Assembly (NCBI RefSeq): GCF_016906535.1 | Contig: NC_057385.1 | Span: 1,612,001 to 1,676,000, forward strand | Length of the DNA: 64,000 nt | Source of the DNA: Rhizoctonia solani | Taxonomy: Eukaryota; Basidiomycota; Agaricomycetes; Cantharellales; Ceratobasidiaceae | Direction of reading: 5' to 3' | Shown: positions 36,141 to 47,598 of the stretch, in pieces | Layout: each line of letters starts with the position of its first letter | Numbering within the stretch: position 1 is the first letter of the stretch | Made by a program: the position numbers and the translations under genes | The notes under the pieces: generated by a model | Seen by the model: the letters and a program-made list of their open reading frames with translations, nothing else | What the model was told of the DNA's origin: nothing | The model's database searches: none

Positions 36141-38965
36141 ATGGGCTATAACGATGGACAATGGCGCGAGGGGAATGGGTGGCGGGATGACAAAGGAGGT
36201 AGAGGCAAGTGGCGAGACGATGTCCCCGAGAGATGGGACAACCACGGCGATAGCAAGCGACGACGCACAGACCATCATGATGTCCGCTCTTACACATGCC
36301 CCTGCTTGCTCTTGCGCTAAATATCAACATTTAATAGGCCAGGGATGACAGAGCACATGCGCACGGAGGGGATTCCAACCAGGGCTGGGACCACGGCGGG
36401 TACTATGAAGATTACAGCGGCGAAGAATACCCCCGAGACGATGGCGCTTACGACCGCGGTAAGCGCGATCGGGGTCGGATGGTTCCGAGCGAACTCAGTG
36501 CGCACGTCATTTTTCTTGGGCTCGATCAGGAATTCAACGAGGCCGATGTGAGTCTATTCACTATCTGCCTCCAATACATACTAACGTCCCTGTTCTAGCT
36601 CACTGCATTCCTCGCTACTCATCATGCGTACCCGACCAGTGTGACTATCATCCGGGACAGAAACACTGGTAAGCGCTCTTGTCTGTCTATAGTCTCCGCC
36701 TTGTGTAACAATCTTTATCAGGTCTCTCAAAATCGTTCGGCTTTGCCGAATTTACGTCCCCCGAGGCCGCAAGGGTATTCGTTGAACCCAATTTTCCATT
36801 CGTTTATGTTCCCCCGAAAGCATCTCAGCTCGCTCAAGGCTACTCGGAGGACGCTGGTCGGCGTGTCAAGATTGACTATTCTCAGAGCGCTCAGCCACGT
36901 GGGCCGGCTGGGAATCGGATGCACAACGATGGGACCAGGGATATTGGCAACACTCAAGCGCCCGTCGTGTTGCTCAGAGGAGTAGACTTCCAAGCGACGG
37001 TTGGTGAAATTGCTGAGGCGGTCAGGGAATCTACCGGTCCCAAATGCGACGGACTCAAAGGCGCTCGTAAGGTCATGCTTATTCGCGATAAACAGACCAA
37101 GGCGAGTTTGGGCTTCGCATTCGTCGAGTATGTTAGCAATACTGTGAGTTGCTTCGTTGTTTGATGTTGCTTTATCTTATCTCTTTTTAGGCCGCTTCTC
37201 GACTCCTGGCTGCAACTATGTCTGCCGAACTTCATCCGTCAGGATTCAGGATCGGTTCTAGGGCAATTGCGGCCTCTTTTGCGCATCCTTCGTCATTCCA
37301 ACCTCTGGACAACCGACCGCCGGACGAATACAGCCTCGTTTGCACACAAGCTGTTGGCGGATCAGAGACTGGTTGGTGCTCATACTGGGACCAGACCGCA
37401 TTCGCCGAAGCACAAGAATTCCAAGTCGACCAGGAGACGATTGCCGCTTTGACCGCCCCCGCTGCGCCAGAGGCGGAGAAGAAAAAAGAGAAGAAAAAAG
37501 AAAAGACAAAAAACTCTGCTCAAAAGCGTATGTGATCCCCGAGTGCAGTTAGCTGGTTTACTTACCTTGCACTTGCAGTTGCCGAATCTACTGGGCTAAC
37601 TGTCATATCTGACCTTGGAGATGCTTCCGCTCCTTCGGCGGTGCCACAACTCTCCAAGCCTTTATCACTCAGCCTAAATAAGGCCGGAGAAGGCGACAAA
37701 AAGGTCGTGATTGGTCTGCAAAAACCCAACAACCCTGGTTTGTCGTCTGGTACTGCTTTCTCGTATCTGTCTATTGACTTACATTCGTAGGGGTATTTGG
37801 GCACGACGACGCCCCCGTTGACGAAGAATCGGGCCCAGATCCCTCAAAACCCAAAGGTGGGCCTTCATCGCCACGACCAATTGTTTATACCGACTTTATT
37901 CTTTAACAGTCACGATATGGAAAGCCAACCCACTCATGCAAGGCAAAAAGGTAAGCTCTCTTTTTGTACCCGCTATCCAACTAATTTCATTGCAGGTCTT
38001 TGGAAACATTAACAAATGGAACAACGCCCAAGGGGAACTCAGTGGGAAGAAGCAACATGAATCACCTGCGGTGGTAGCTGCTGCAGCCCCAGCGCCTTCA
38101 AACTTGGTATTCTACACCCCCAAACCCCACCCCAGAATCTGCGTTTGCTTATTCATATCGTATCTGGACGTGAACACAGGACACTATTCCTTCTAAGCCT
38201 GCTGAGGCCAGTGCCCCTGTGGCAGAAGAGCTCCCATACGGAGATTCTAATGCTATGACGTGCTTGCTTTGCTCCAGGCAATTCAAGACGATCGAGATGT
38301 TGAAGAGGCACAGTAACGAGTCAGAGTTACACAAGGTGATTCCACTCTCTTTGCCTGATTGTGTGTGGAGAGCTCAACCTGCTTATAGACGAACCTAGGC
38401 AAACCCGAACTTGTCGAGTCTGCCAAGGCCAAAGTCGAAGCAGCACGCCAAGCGCAAGCATCCACCAGTGGCGCGGACAAACCCAAATATCGAGACCGTG
38501 CGGCCGAACGACGGGTGGCACTTCGACAACCCGACCATCCCATTCCTGAAGCAAGTCAGACTGATAAGAAGCGTAAATGGGCAGAGGGCCCACCTCCCCC
38601 TGCCCCTCCTCCAGCACCTCCTGTACAACCTGGAAAGGATGATAACAATGTTGGAAACAAGTTACTGAAGAAAATGGGCTGGAGCGAGGGCGTTGGGTTG
38701 GGGGCTGGTGGTGATGGGCGAGTTAATCCCATGTGAGTTTTGTCCCATTGGTTCGTTGTCCGCTTGCTGACGAGGTGCATAGCGAAACTGCGATTTACGA
38801 ACAAGGTGTGGGTATTGGCGCTAGCAAAGCCAAGGAGGTCACCAACTTCCAAGGATACAGGGAGATGGCGAAAGATTCGGTGAGCATCTCCTCGCTTCGA
38901 TTTTTTTTTTCATGCATGCTTATCCGTCTTGGTAGGCTCGTGAGAGATACAATGCCACCCAATGA
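36141..38965 (+). CDS. RBM5/RBM10-like splicing factor (RRM, C2H2, G-patch)
   Basis: This is an RNA-binding protein expected to act in pre-spliceosome complex A. Start at 36141 (MGYNDGQWREGNGWRDD), with an Arg/Asp/Gly-rich N-terminus. RRM1 has HVIFLGLDQEF and SKSFGFAEF. RRM2 has VVLLRGVDFQATVGEIAEAV and ASLGFAFVEY. A KKKEKKKEK stretch follows, then a C2H2 finger (CLLCSRQFKTIEMLKRH). The C-terminus is a G-patch-like segment (LLKKMGWSEGVGLGAGGDGR) with a conserved ASKAKEVTNFQGYREMA tail. The order RRM-RRM-C2H2-G-patch defines the RBM5/6/10 group. I do not see the RanBP2 finger or a clear OCRE repeat of the animal proteins. The end is at 38965 (YNATQ). The first exon borders are uncertain. Confidence 0.82.
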
Positions 38966-39049
38966 TCACCAGGCCTATATAAAAATGATATTGTTGACTC
39001 TTTTTGTTCGTTTGGTATATAAGTTACAATGGAATCTTTTATCTCTTTT

Positions 39050-40654
39050 CTATCGCCTATCGCCATCATACAGCAAGCCAGCCAACCCGTATCTTAGACA
39101 AAACGCCAAAACTGTTCCAGTGATTTGAAGCGCCATGACGAGCTTGACGAGCATGGGTTCTGACATGGGACCAAATGTGCACAGGAGAACGTTTGGGAGG
39201 GTCAGGTTTGTTGTACTCGTGATTCGCTTGGGCGTTTTCTTGGGATTCAAGTGACCGTTGGATCCGTTGGATTGATGTTTTTGGACTGGACCATATGTCA
39301 GACGAACGAGTCCAAGGGAAGATAGAACGTTGAGGACAAGCTCTGTGAGCTTTGGAGTGGGTTTTTCCTCCTCGAATTCTGCGACTGAGGGAATAAGTAA
39401 TTTTGAATTCTCTGGGTGGATCCTAGATGATCATTAGTCCTGATTGGGTTGTAATAGGGAAAACAACACGTACTTGGGTAATCGATGCCGCGGACACGGG
39501 ACCAAACCGAATAGTTGTGGACAACTGAGAATGAAATTGAATATTTGGGGAACGAAGAATAGGAGTAGAGTTTTGCTAAAATGACCGTTGATACCGACTA
39601 CCGCAAATGCCATGCCTGTAAAGTAACAGAACGTATCGCCTGGGAAGACGCGTGCCGGGTACCTGCATGGCAGTTGAGTTTCGGGGGTACCGGGAGCAGT
39701 AAATGAGTACATACCAGTTATAGTGCAACAGCCCAGCGCATACTCCAATCAACGGCAGCATGAGATACAAACTCAACAAGTGGCGCTCGACGAGGAGTTC
39801 ACTGCCATGGGACAACCCAGCTCCGTATACGCCTCCAAGTTCCAGACTACCAATTTTGAAGCGGAAGGACCACGGGAGATAGAGTAGATCGTTGAGTGCG
39901 ACCGAGGTAGCGATTACAAGCGCTTGGCCTGCTTCAATGCCGTTCATTCCGGCGAGTATGTTAATGCTATTCGTGGTAAATGTGGAGAGAAGAGCCATGT
40001 AGAGGTAATACAGTGGCCCGAGGTCCATTACAGTTCCAAGCCAGCGACGTAAAGGGATGGGAACTACAACGTCCGTCGGTCCGTTTTCTGCATAGTACAC
40101 GAGCAGAAGTGGGATTGCAGCGACGAGCGGAATAGGTAATTTGTGTCTCCATCGGATGTCGAACACATCGTCCAGGAACCCGAGGAGCGTGGCAATGAGT
40201 AGGCAGAGGATTGCCGCAAGGTATATAGATAATTGATTGTGCGGAAAGTCGCCGCATGCGAGGCCCTCGAGCGATGCGTGTTTACATTTCGCAAACACAT
40301 CCGAAAACGGGTATGGAATGAAAAGTATTAGGAGTAGACAGTAAACCGACGCGCATATGAGGCCAGCACATTCCGGTCTGCGATCGGTCAGCGTAGAACC
40401 TGGAGCATCGCAGTATGCACTTACATTATCGGCCCATTCTTCTTCAATAGATCCTTTCCCTGGAACCCAGCCTTCTTGAATGCTTCGCCGGTAAGTGGAA
40501 TAAGTGTACTCGTAGCAGATAATGCCAGTCCTGCAAATCCTAGAGACGCTGACAAAGCAGGGAGCGGTCCTTGTGCTGTGGGTAGCAGAGGACGCAATAC
40601 GAGATACAGTGACACGGGTGCTATCCCGTACTTGATCAAGTTAAATGAAGACAT
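39050..40654 (-). CDS. ALG7: UDP-GlcNAc:dolichyl-phosphate GlcNAc-1-phosphotransferase (ALG7)
   Basis: This enzyme catalyses the first committed step of N-glycan precursor synthesis, at the endoplasmic reticulum membrane, and is the target of tunicamycin. Start at 40654. It is a multi-pass membrane protein with the conserved [38 protein letters not shown] and [33 protein letters not shown] is also conserved; the aspartate-rich loop and the NxxN motif are the catalytic ones. Four introns were traced, including one that splits NW and Y at about 39720-39660, and the frame holds throughout. It ends [11 protein letters not shown] at 39050. It converges on the RBM5-like gene with an 84-bp gap. Confidence 0.92.
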
Positions 40655-41428
40655 TGATTGCTACTACACCAGACAATGCGATCATATGTATATGGTGGGT
40701 GTGGTGCTGTGCGGCGCAGCAGCATCCCATGTCGCGGGCGACGTGTCATTTCGTGTCAATTACCCCAGAATAATTTGTTTCAAATTAGTGTAGAGCTATT
40801 ATAAGCGCTGTGGCTACGCAGTGTGGCTATGTGACCCATAGATTCCTGAACCATACTCCGTAATCGACCCTTAGGTCAGGCGAGATACCGATAGTGCTGA
40901 ATACCTGTTCTCTTTCACCAGGCTGTTATTATTGTATAGTCCATAAGGGCTCAAGGGCGGTATTGAATAGAATCAAGACATGTGGTCTTGGGATTGGAGA
41001 TGCGATTACAATAATAAGGGCAAGGAGCTCAGGAGACTTTATTGAATACTTTGTCGATCATCACTTTTGTTTCCGAGTTAGCAGACCCCTGGGTCTTAGT
41101 CCATGGGCCGCTCCTTATGACATAGCAGAAGAGAGGGGTTATAACAAAACCCTCCTTCGTATTCTAGAAGGTTGCAGCTAACCGCGACCCCCTTGAATTC
41201 TTACCACGGGTGCCACCCTCACGGTCACCACGTTGCTACCACCAAGCATCTGGCGTCAACCCAATCACAACCCGACGTGATAATAGAAAATTCCATCGTT
41301 CGGAGTAGCGCCCGATACAGGTTACTCGCAGCTGTTATCTGCTCATCTCAATTACTTCAAAAGAGTCATCTCCCTACTCTTGTCTGATAAAAGGTATTGT
41401 TTGTCAACCTGTCCTACTTGATAGCATA
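40655..41428. other. Intergenic region, 0.8 kb
   Basis: This holds the ALG7 promoter at the left and the 3' region of the first transporter at the right. Small plus-strand frames (40476-40793, 40894-41181) lack codon continuity or family similarity. I see no RNA gene or repeat. Confidence 0.5.
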
Positions 41429-43058
41429 TTACAATAATCCACTCCACCGTCTCCATAGCATACCACACCACACTAGCGCGGCTGCCACCGATGCGACGCT
41501 TATCAAAAACATCATACGCCAGTCTCGGCCTTCCTCACTCGTCCATGCATAGACGTACGTGAAGATGGGTGTCCCAACCAATGGAGCATACGACAGAATG
41601 CCAAAGTTTCGACCAAGGTTTCGCGCACCCCAAATCACGCTTGTTATACTTGGCCTATAAGTACAGTTAGACACAAATACCACCAATGGTCACACAAAAC
41701 ACTTACAGTACGGCCCATGAAGCCCCGTACGCCAGTCCAGTTCCGACGGAAAGTATCCATAGTTGGTCCGCGCTGGTTATGCATACCGCAGTATACGCAT
41801 ATACACTGGCTAGTATTGTCAAGCACATGGCCGGAATCAGCATCCTGTTCATTCCCTTCTTCGGATCTGGTCTGACTGGCCCGCACCAGCATACCAGGGT
41901 GGGGCCTTCGTCTACCGGAGGGCAAATCCAGTCTGCCAATGGCCCAGTGCACAGCTTTGCCAATGTTCCTGCAATCGAGATAAATCGCACCTGCGCAGCA
42001 GCTACGCTCTCAGCATGACCTGGAATTCCATAACAATCGTGCCCATGTTTGCTATTACCGTTTCCGCCTAGGAAAACCGTCAAATTGGCTCATGACTTTG
42101 TGTCAATGACAGACTCACCGTGCCCGTAATAACTATGCCTATCGCTACATATCCCCAAAATCCAAGGTCTTTAAATAATGTCATAACAGCACCGTCTGGT
42201 TCGACCTTTTGCATAACTGTGCAACCTGCTTTCATTGCCTCCCGCTGGGCTTCGATCATATGATCATCGTCGCTCATCCCCAGCAGCCTTGCTTGCTCTC
42301 CTTCCTCGTTTGCCAAGTCGTCCACATGCTTGAGACCGATAGCCCCAACCATATGGATCACGGTGCATGTCCCCCCATCCAAAATGCGAATTTGGGCACG
42401 TCAAATACACCCGCTGAAGTTTGAAAGATGTCTGACCCAGCAACATAGCTTAACACCAATGGAGAAAGACCGCTAAGCGCAAGAGGGACACTGGTGGCCA
42501 GTCCGCTCTTCTTCTTGGAACGGGATGCGAAGATTGACGAAAAATAGGATGCGACACGGCCAACTCCAGCCGTAAAGAACAAGGCAGCGAGGATGGTTGG
42601 AGATCCGAGTGAATTAGCGACAAGGTATGCAAATGTTGACCAAGAAAACAGGAAGAGGGCGCTTGCTGCCAACGAGCATCTTTATATGCGAATGAGTTGT
42701 GCGCAGTATTAACCAGAACTTGACTTACGCATGAGGTCCGATAGAGTCTATTATTGCTCCCCAAAATACTGCAAAGGCGTATTGTCCCATCATTCCTCTA
42801 GGAACGCTGTAAGCGTCTTGACCCTATGTGATATAAGTAACTTACGCCAGGATAATAGTTGACAGCTCAGACTGGTTTGGTGAATAATGTTGCTTAAGCC
42901 AAGGAACATAGAGAGGGAATAAAAATACCCCTCCCGAACTCAATCTATTCTCCATAGTGAGCATGGCCTACCACATTAATGCGTACAAAACTCACGCATT
43001 CAGAGCTACGCAACTCTGCGAAAATACCCAACAAGCTATCCCTTTCCTTCGTCCCATC
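41429..43058 (-). CDS. MCH1/nodulin-like MFS transporter, paralogue 1
   Basis: This is a major facilitator transporter of the MCH1/nodulin-like, monocarboxylate-porter-related type. The substrate is unknown. Start at 43058 (MGRRKGIACWVFSQSCVALN). After the first intron comes LSSGGVFLFPLYVPWLKQ, then GMMGQYAFAVFWG-type sequence, LAALFFTAGVGRVASYFSSI and GLATSVPLALSGLSPLVLSY. After a hydrophilic loop (VDDLANEEGEQARLLG) come VRFISIAGTLAKLCTGPLAD and WGARNLGRNFGILSYAPLVG + TPIFTYVYAW. It ends RRWSGLL at 41429. A run of six G (42371-42376 on the C strand) is one base short of the frame, so the central loop is broken as given. It is about 2.9 kb from its paralogue, same strand. Confidence 0.83.
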
Positions 43059-43625
43059 GTGCCGTGCGTGAATTAGTGTAAAGGTAAAATAAAGATAAAA
43101 ACAAAGAGTGGAGTCCTGGGTTAGCTTCAGGGTAAGTATGGGGGAGCATCATACATACCGCACCTCGCATTATAAAGTGCTGGGTAAAATTAATTGCAGA
43201 TCTTGCTCGTTGAGGGCTCAGCTGCTGTCAGGCCGGCACTCGCCAGAGCATGTCTCAAGGAACCACTTCCCTAGTCGGCCTGGATCCAGTATATGTGTCT
43301 CTTGTGCGTGGAAGACTCGTCAAAATTACTGGGGCCGATGTTCGGCAGAGGAAGTCTAATCTGAAGGTGATCCCGTTTATGAAGAATGTCAACTTGAGTA
43401 AATGTCAAACAAACAGAACGCATACACCCGGAATTTAGAGGAAGAGGTCCTACCTCACAATGTTCTGAAATGGGCGACAGGTGACATGACTATGATCATA
43501 TGCTCTCATCATAAATACGTTGGAGTTGCGGAACACATCCATCTCATACGCCGGGTGACTCCCCGCCGACATGTGCTGGCGTTTGCTGAAATAATAAAGC
43601 TACAAATGCATATATTTTTCCGGAC
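43059..43625. other. Intergenic region between transporter 1 and cyclase
   Basis: These 567 bp contain the promoter of transporter 1 and the end of the upstream same-strand cyclase gene. The short plus-strand frames at 43108-43438 are not supported by any family. Nothing else is seen. Confidence 0.5.
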
Positions 43626-45120
43626 CTACAAAATAGCGATGGCATTTGGAGGACTTGCTACGCCGCCCGGAATATTGAGCGGTGCGGAAGTAAAGAAGAA
43701 GCTCCAGCGCTGCGCAGCGGCGCACTCTTTCGCCAACCGTTCAAGATCAAACATCTCGCCTACCATTTTATAGATAGTGACGTTGGTGACGTACGAGAAA
43801 CGTAGATGAATAGGTGCAATACTGACCGAGCGGACAACCAAATCCTGACAGTATGAATGGATGGAGCATGAAATCCCCGCGCGGGGCTAGTGAAACCGTG
43901 ACCGATCATATCAACATCAATTAGTAGACTGTACCCGCAACGGACCGGCGTAAGCAGTCCAACTCACGATACATCTCAAAAGCAGGCGTATCCCCTGCCA
44001 GAGCCGCAAAACGGTTATCCCAAAACCACTCCAAAAACTCTTTGGACTGTTCCATTCCAGCCCATGTATGCGGTACTTTGGCTACCTCCCGTTTCCGTTC
44101 ATCCGACAAGGTGGTGTATTGTGCGATGAATCCTAGTTATAATTTTAGCAACCTATCATCAAAACGGATGAGAGAACAGGGGACGGTTTAGTTCTTACCA
44201 AACCTAATCAATAGGATATCTCCACCCCTGATTTCAACACCTTGCTCTGCTTGTACAGCTTTGATCTGGTCCAAGCTGGCACCGTGTTGCGAGAACGGGT
44301 CATAATTGAGGTTATGCCGTTGGGCATATGCATAAAAGTCTAGGAGCACACCACGGCCCACAATCCCCGTTTTGGCCCAATCTGAAATCCGAAGCAAAAA
44401 AAACAATAAGAGAAGCGGGGGCAAGACTCCAGAGACAACGCACTGTGAATTCCGTTTGTAGTTATGAATGGATCAGATAGTAGAGTCTCTTGCTTTAACC
44501 CATTATAGAACACCTTTTCGGCCTGATAGCCAAAGTGGCGCAGAGAGTCCCTGGTAGTTAACGGTAAGTGAGCCAACTCATCGTTTTTGGGCAGTCATGC
44601 GCACCACTGGGATGAACACTGGGTGTTAACTGAGTATTTTGCAATCATGTAAACTCAAAAGGTTGATTCGGACACTTATGAAATATGTATAGGCAGCTTA
44701 CAGTGGATGATATCGTCATTGACTATCCTGGGTGTCTTCGCAATATGCTCTTGGTGAAATCCCTTACGGTCATAGAATGGGCTCCGAAAGGGGTAGGTCA
44801 GGCTAGCCAAAAGCAAAAACGAGGCTTTAAGCTTACTATGTTGGCTGATCCATGGCCCAGTTGAGTGGAATGCTCATACCAAGCTTGATTTCTTTGGACG
44901 CTGCGGCAATCGTCTCTGGTGTGATATTATTCTTCGATCAAATCAGCGTCTCTTGATCTTTACGAGGCTGTGGTTCAAAGCTTACCACAGTCCCGAGCTC
45001 GTCCTTCTCTCCCCAGACACCCCAGGCAGCATGTGGGGGATATTCCGGTTTGAGCGGGAGATCTTTGAATGCTGGTAAACGATTCCGCTCGGTTCCAGAG
45101 GTAGCGAAAGTCGGATCCAT
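43626..45120 (-). CDS. Cyclase-superfamily (kynurenine formamidase-like) hydrolase
   Basis: This is a metal-dependent cyclase/amidohydrolase-like enzyme of the PF04199 type. The substrate is unknown. Start at 45120, with PAFKDLPLKPEYPPHAAWGV and GVWGEKDELGTV, then after splicing NNITPETIAAASKEIKLGMS and IPLNWAMDQPT. The metal-site region is DDIIHCNTQ, then SSQWDSLRHFGY, where an intron splits the Trp codon. It continues KTGIVGRGVLLDFYAYA, VEIRGGDILLIRFGF, FEWFWDNRFAALAGDTPAFE-like sequence, and after two more introns GEMFDLERLAKECA and SAPLNIPGGVASPPNAIA. The splice sites I traced keep the frame; the junction near 43960-43900 was not resolved. It lies between two paralogous transporters on the same strand, which suggests a shared metabolite. 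Confidence 0.85.
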
Positions 45121-45962
45121 CGAATTGACTTAACACCGAGTTGATAGAGAACGGTCAAGATTTGGAGGTTTTGGTACAGGAATCTCACACGTTTCTGGTC
45201 GTAAGCCAGCTGACTTGCGTGGGATATAACAGTGAAATGCCTGTGGTTGAGGTCACGGAAAGACTCGCAATTGAGCAACCTGGTTAATTACTGCAGATAG
45301 AGTTTTGCAATAGTACGATAACTAGTCTTTATAAGAGAGGATCAATTGCCGGACCCGTGACATACCAGATTCCAACTCGCCAAACAAACTTGTACACGCC
45401 CAAGGGTGAACCTCACTTTTGAGGATAGATCCGGGTCAATTCTACCGGTGATAATTTCCGTTTAAAGAAATCATCACTTGCACGCCACACACCCAGAATC
45501 CGACTTCAAAGGGACAATCCTGATCGTCTCATACGAAACACCCGGGACGATCGCACCCGTCGACCCCGCATTCTCTGACACCCAAAGTAATCTCATGATC
45601 ATAGGAGATATGTTGTTGGCGTGTATAATAGGCTACCGACGTAGACACGACACCCAAGTATCCTGCACTTAGGTTGGTGACGAGACGAATGCTAGCAAAC
45701 ACAGTGATCAGCCATAGGGAACTCAGTTGCAGGTCAATCCTTAGCGCAACTTCCAAATCGGGAACTTAGACAGTGGCTGGGTCAATAAGTACAAGATCCT
45801 AAGGGTCCAAGTACTTGGTGTATTTGTGCATAAATAAGGCTCGCTCAAAGCCATACAAAACAGAAAGTGCGATGTACAAAACATAACTAGAAAGGTCTTT
45901 ACGAGATACAAATACATCTATGCCTGGGATAGGATAGAGAGCATACAACGGACTTTGGTTAC
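45121..45962. other. Intergenic region between cyclase and transporter 2
   Basis: These 842 bp hold the cyclase promoter and the 3' region of transporter 2. A minus-strand frame at 45756-45529 is hydrophobic at its start (LSSLWLITVFASIRLV) and could be a decayed membrane-protein fragment. It cannot be tied to a family by eye. Nothing else is convincing. Confidence 0.45.
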
Positions 45963-47598
45963 TTATAGCATCTTACTCCATCGGTTCCACAACGTTACGA
46001 CACCGACAAGTGACATGCACATCACACCGGCGGAAATCAGGAAAGTGGTGCTCCAGCAGTTGCGGCCATGGCAGTCTTCGCTACCAATGCACGCATATAG
46101 GTACGTGAATATGGGTGTCCCGATGAATGGTGCGTAGGACACAATCCCGAAATTGCGACCAAGGTTCTCGAAGCCCCAAACGGTTCCCGTGATACTCGGA
46201 CTAAAGGCACCATGTGAGTAAATAGCGCATACCAAGTCAGAAGACGACTCACATGACAGCCCAGGCTGCGCCATAGGCCAATCCGGTTCCCACAGATAGT
46301 ACAGGCAGACTGCTAGTCGACTGTATCCCAAATGCAGTCCAGAAGTACACTAGGGACAGGCAAACCAGAGCCCAACACGGGAATATCATACGGCTCAGTC
46401 GGCGGTTGGTAGGAAATTTATAGGAGCCACATGCATCCTTTTCGGCGAGCGGGCTGATGAGATCGGCGAGCGGCCCCGAACACAACCTCGCCAGCGTATT
46501 CGCGATAGAAATCAGACGAACTTGTGTGGCCGTATTATCGGTTCCTGGCAGAGTCATAACAATCGACCCAATGTTGGAGATCACCATTTCGGACTACAAT
46601 AATGTATAGTGAGTTGAGAGGTTGACTCGCGAGATAAATTATCTCACCGAGCCAGTGATGACGAGGAACACGGTCGCGAATACCCAGAATGAGGAGTCAG
46701 ATAATAAGGCGATTACTGAGCCGTCTTCCTCTCGATACTCCAATACGGGCCTAGGCGGACTGTTGGGGGGTGTGATGAGCGTCTTTTGTAACAAAGGTGT
46801 TCGCTCCGATAGGTTTTCTCTGGGGTTAGGCACCTCGGTGATGGGATCATCTATCGAAGTTAGGTCGTATCTAACTCGAAGCCCGAATGTGCTGATGAGA
46901 TGAATCCCGCCTGTTCCCACAGCCAAATACCAAAGGAACCGAGGCACGTCAAGCTCTCCGCTTTCAAGCTGGAAAGTTGGTAGGGACGCAACGTATGACA
47001 GGAACAGAGGTGATAAGCCGAAGAGCGCAAGGGGGACACTGGTTGCGAGGCCACCAGGTCTTGCTTGATAGCGGGTAGCGAATAAAGCAGAAAAGTAGGA
47101 TGCAACTGCCGCCGATCCAGCAAGGAAGAACAGCAGCACCAACCAGCGATGCGAAAAGTTGCCTTCATGCGATAAAAGATAAGAAAATGTCCCAAACGAG
47201 GTTGATAGCAGGATAGCTGCTGCCAAAGAACAGAACCAAGGTCCAATTTTGTCGACAGCTATTCCCCATGCACTAGCAAACGGGTACTGCCCCATCATAC
47301 CACTTGATTGAACTCGGAATTAGGTGGATCAACAGACAACACTAGGAAATATGCTCACGCGAGAACAATACTGGACATCTCGGGCTGTGTCAGATGCAAG
47401 TGTTGGGACAAATACGGTGCAATTAGCGGAAAGCAGAAAATGCCACCTGCGGTAATGCTATAGAGCGGTGAGCAAGCTGTTGGGCAAGCCATAGTATCGA
47501 TTTACTCACGAGTTCATCACTACTGATGACCAGAAAAAGGCGCATTTGAGCAATCTCAACGGGCAACTGAAGGCCTGTACGGTACGTGTTCCTTCCAT
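45963..47598 (-). CDS. MCH1/nodulin-like MFS transporter, paralogue 2
   Basis: This is a paralogue of the transporter at 41429-43058 and appears intact. Start at 47598 (MEGTRTVQAFSCPLRLLKC). The exons give ITAGGIFCFPLIAPYLSQHL, GMMGQYPFASAWGIAVDKIG, AAVASYFSALFATRY, GLATSVPLALFGLSPLFLSY, a cytoplasmic loop containing TPLLQKTLITPPNSPP, and VRLISIANTLARLCSGPLAD. The C-terminal part has WGFENLGRNFGIVSYAPFIG + TPIFTYLYACIG and ends RWSKML at 45963. About 12 membrane segments are expected. Identity to paralogue 1 is clear but moderate, so the duplication is old. The length and motifs resemble fungal MCH1 transporters, whose substrate is unsettled. Confidence 0.87.

Noticed and set aside
45529..45756. 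Fragment of a third transporter between cyclase and transporter 2
   Set aside because: It has one hydrophobic stretch only, and no MCH1 signature such as the NLGRNFG block or GLATSVPLAL could be found.
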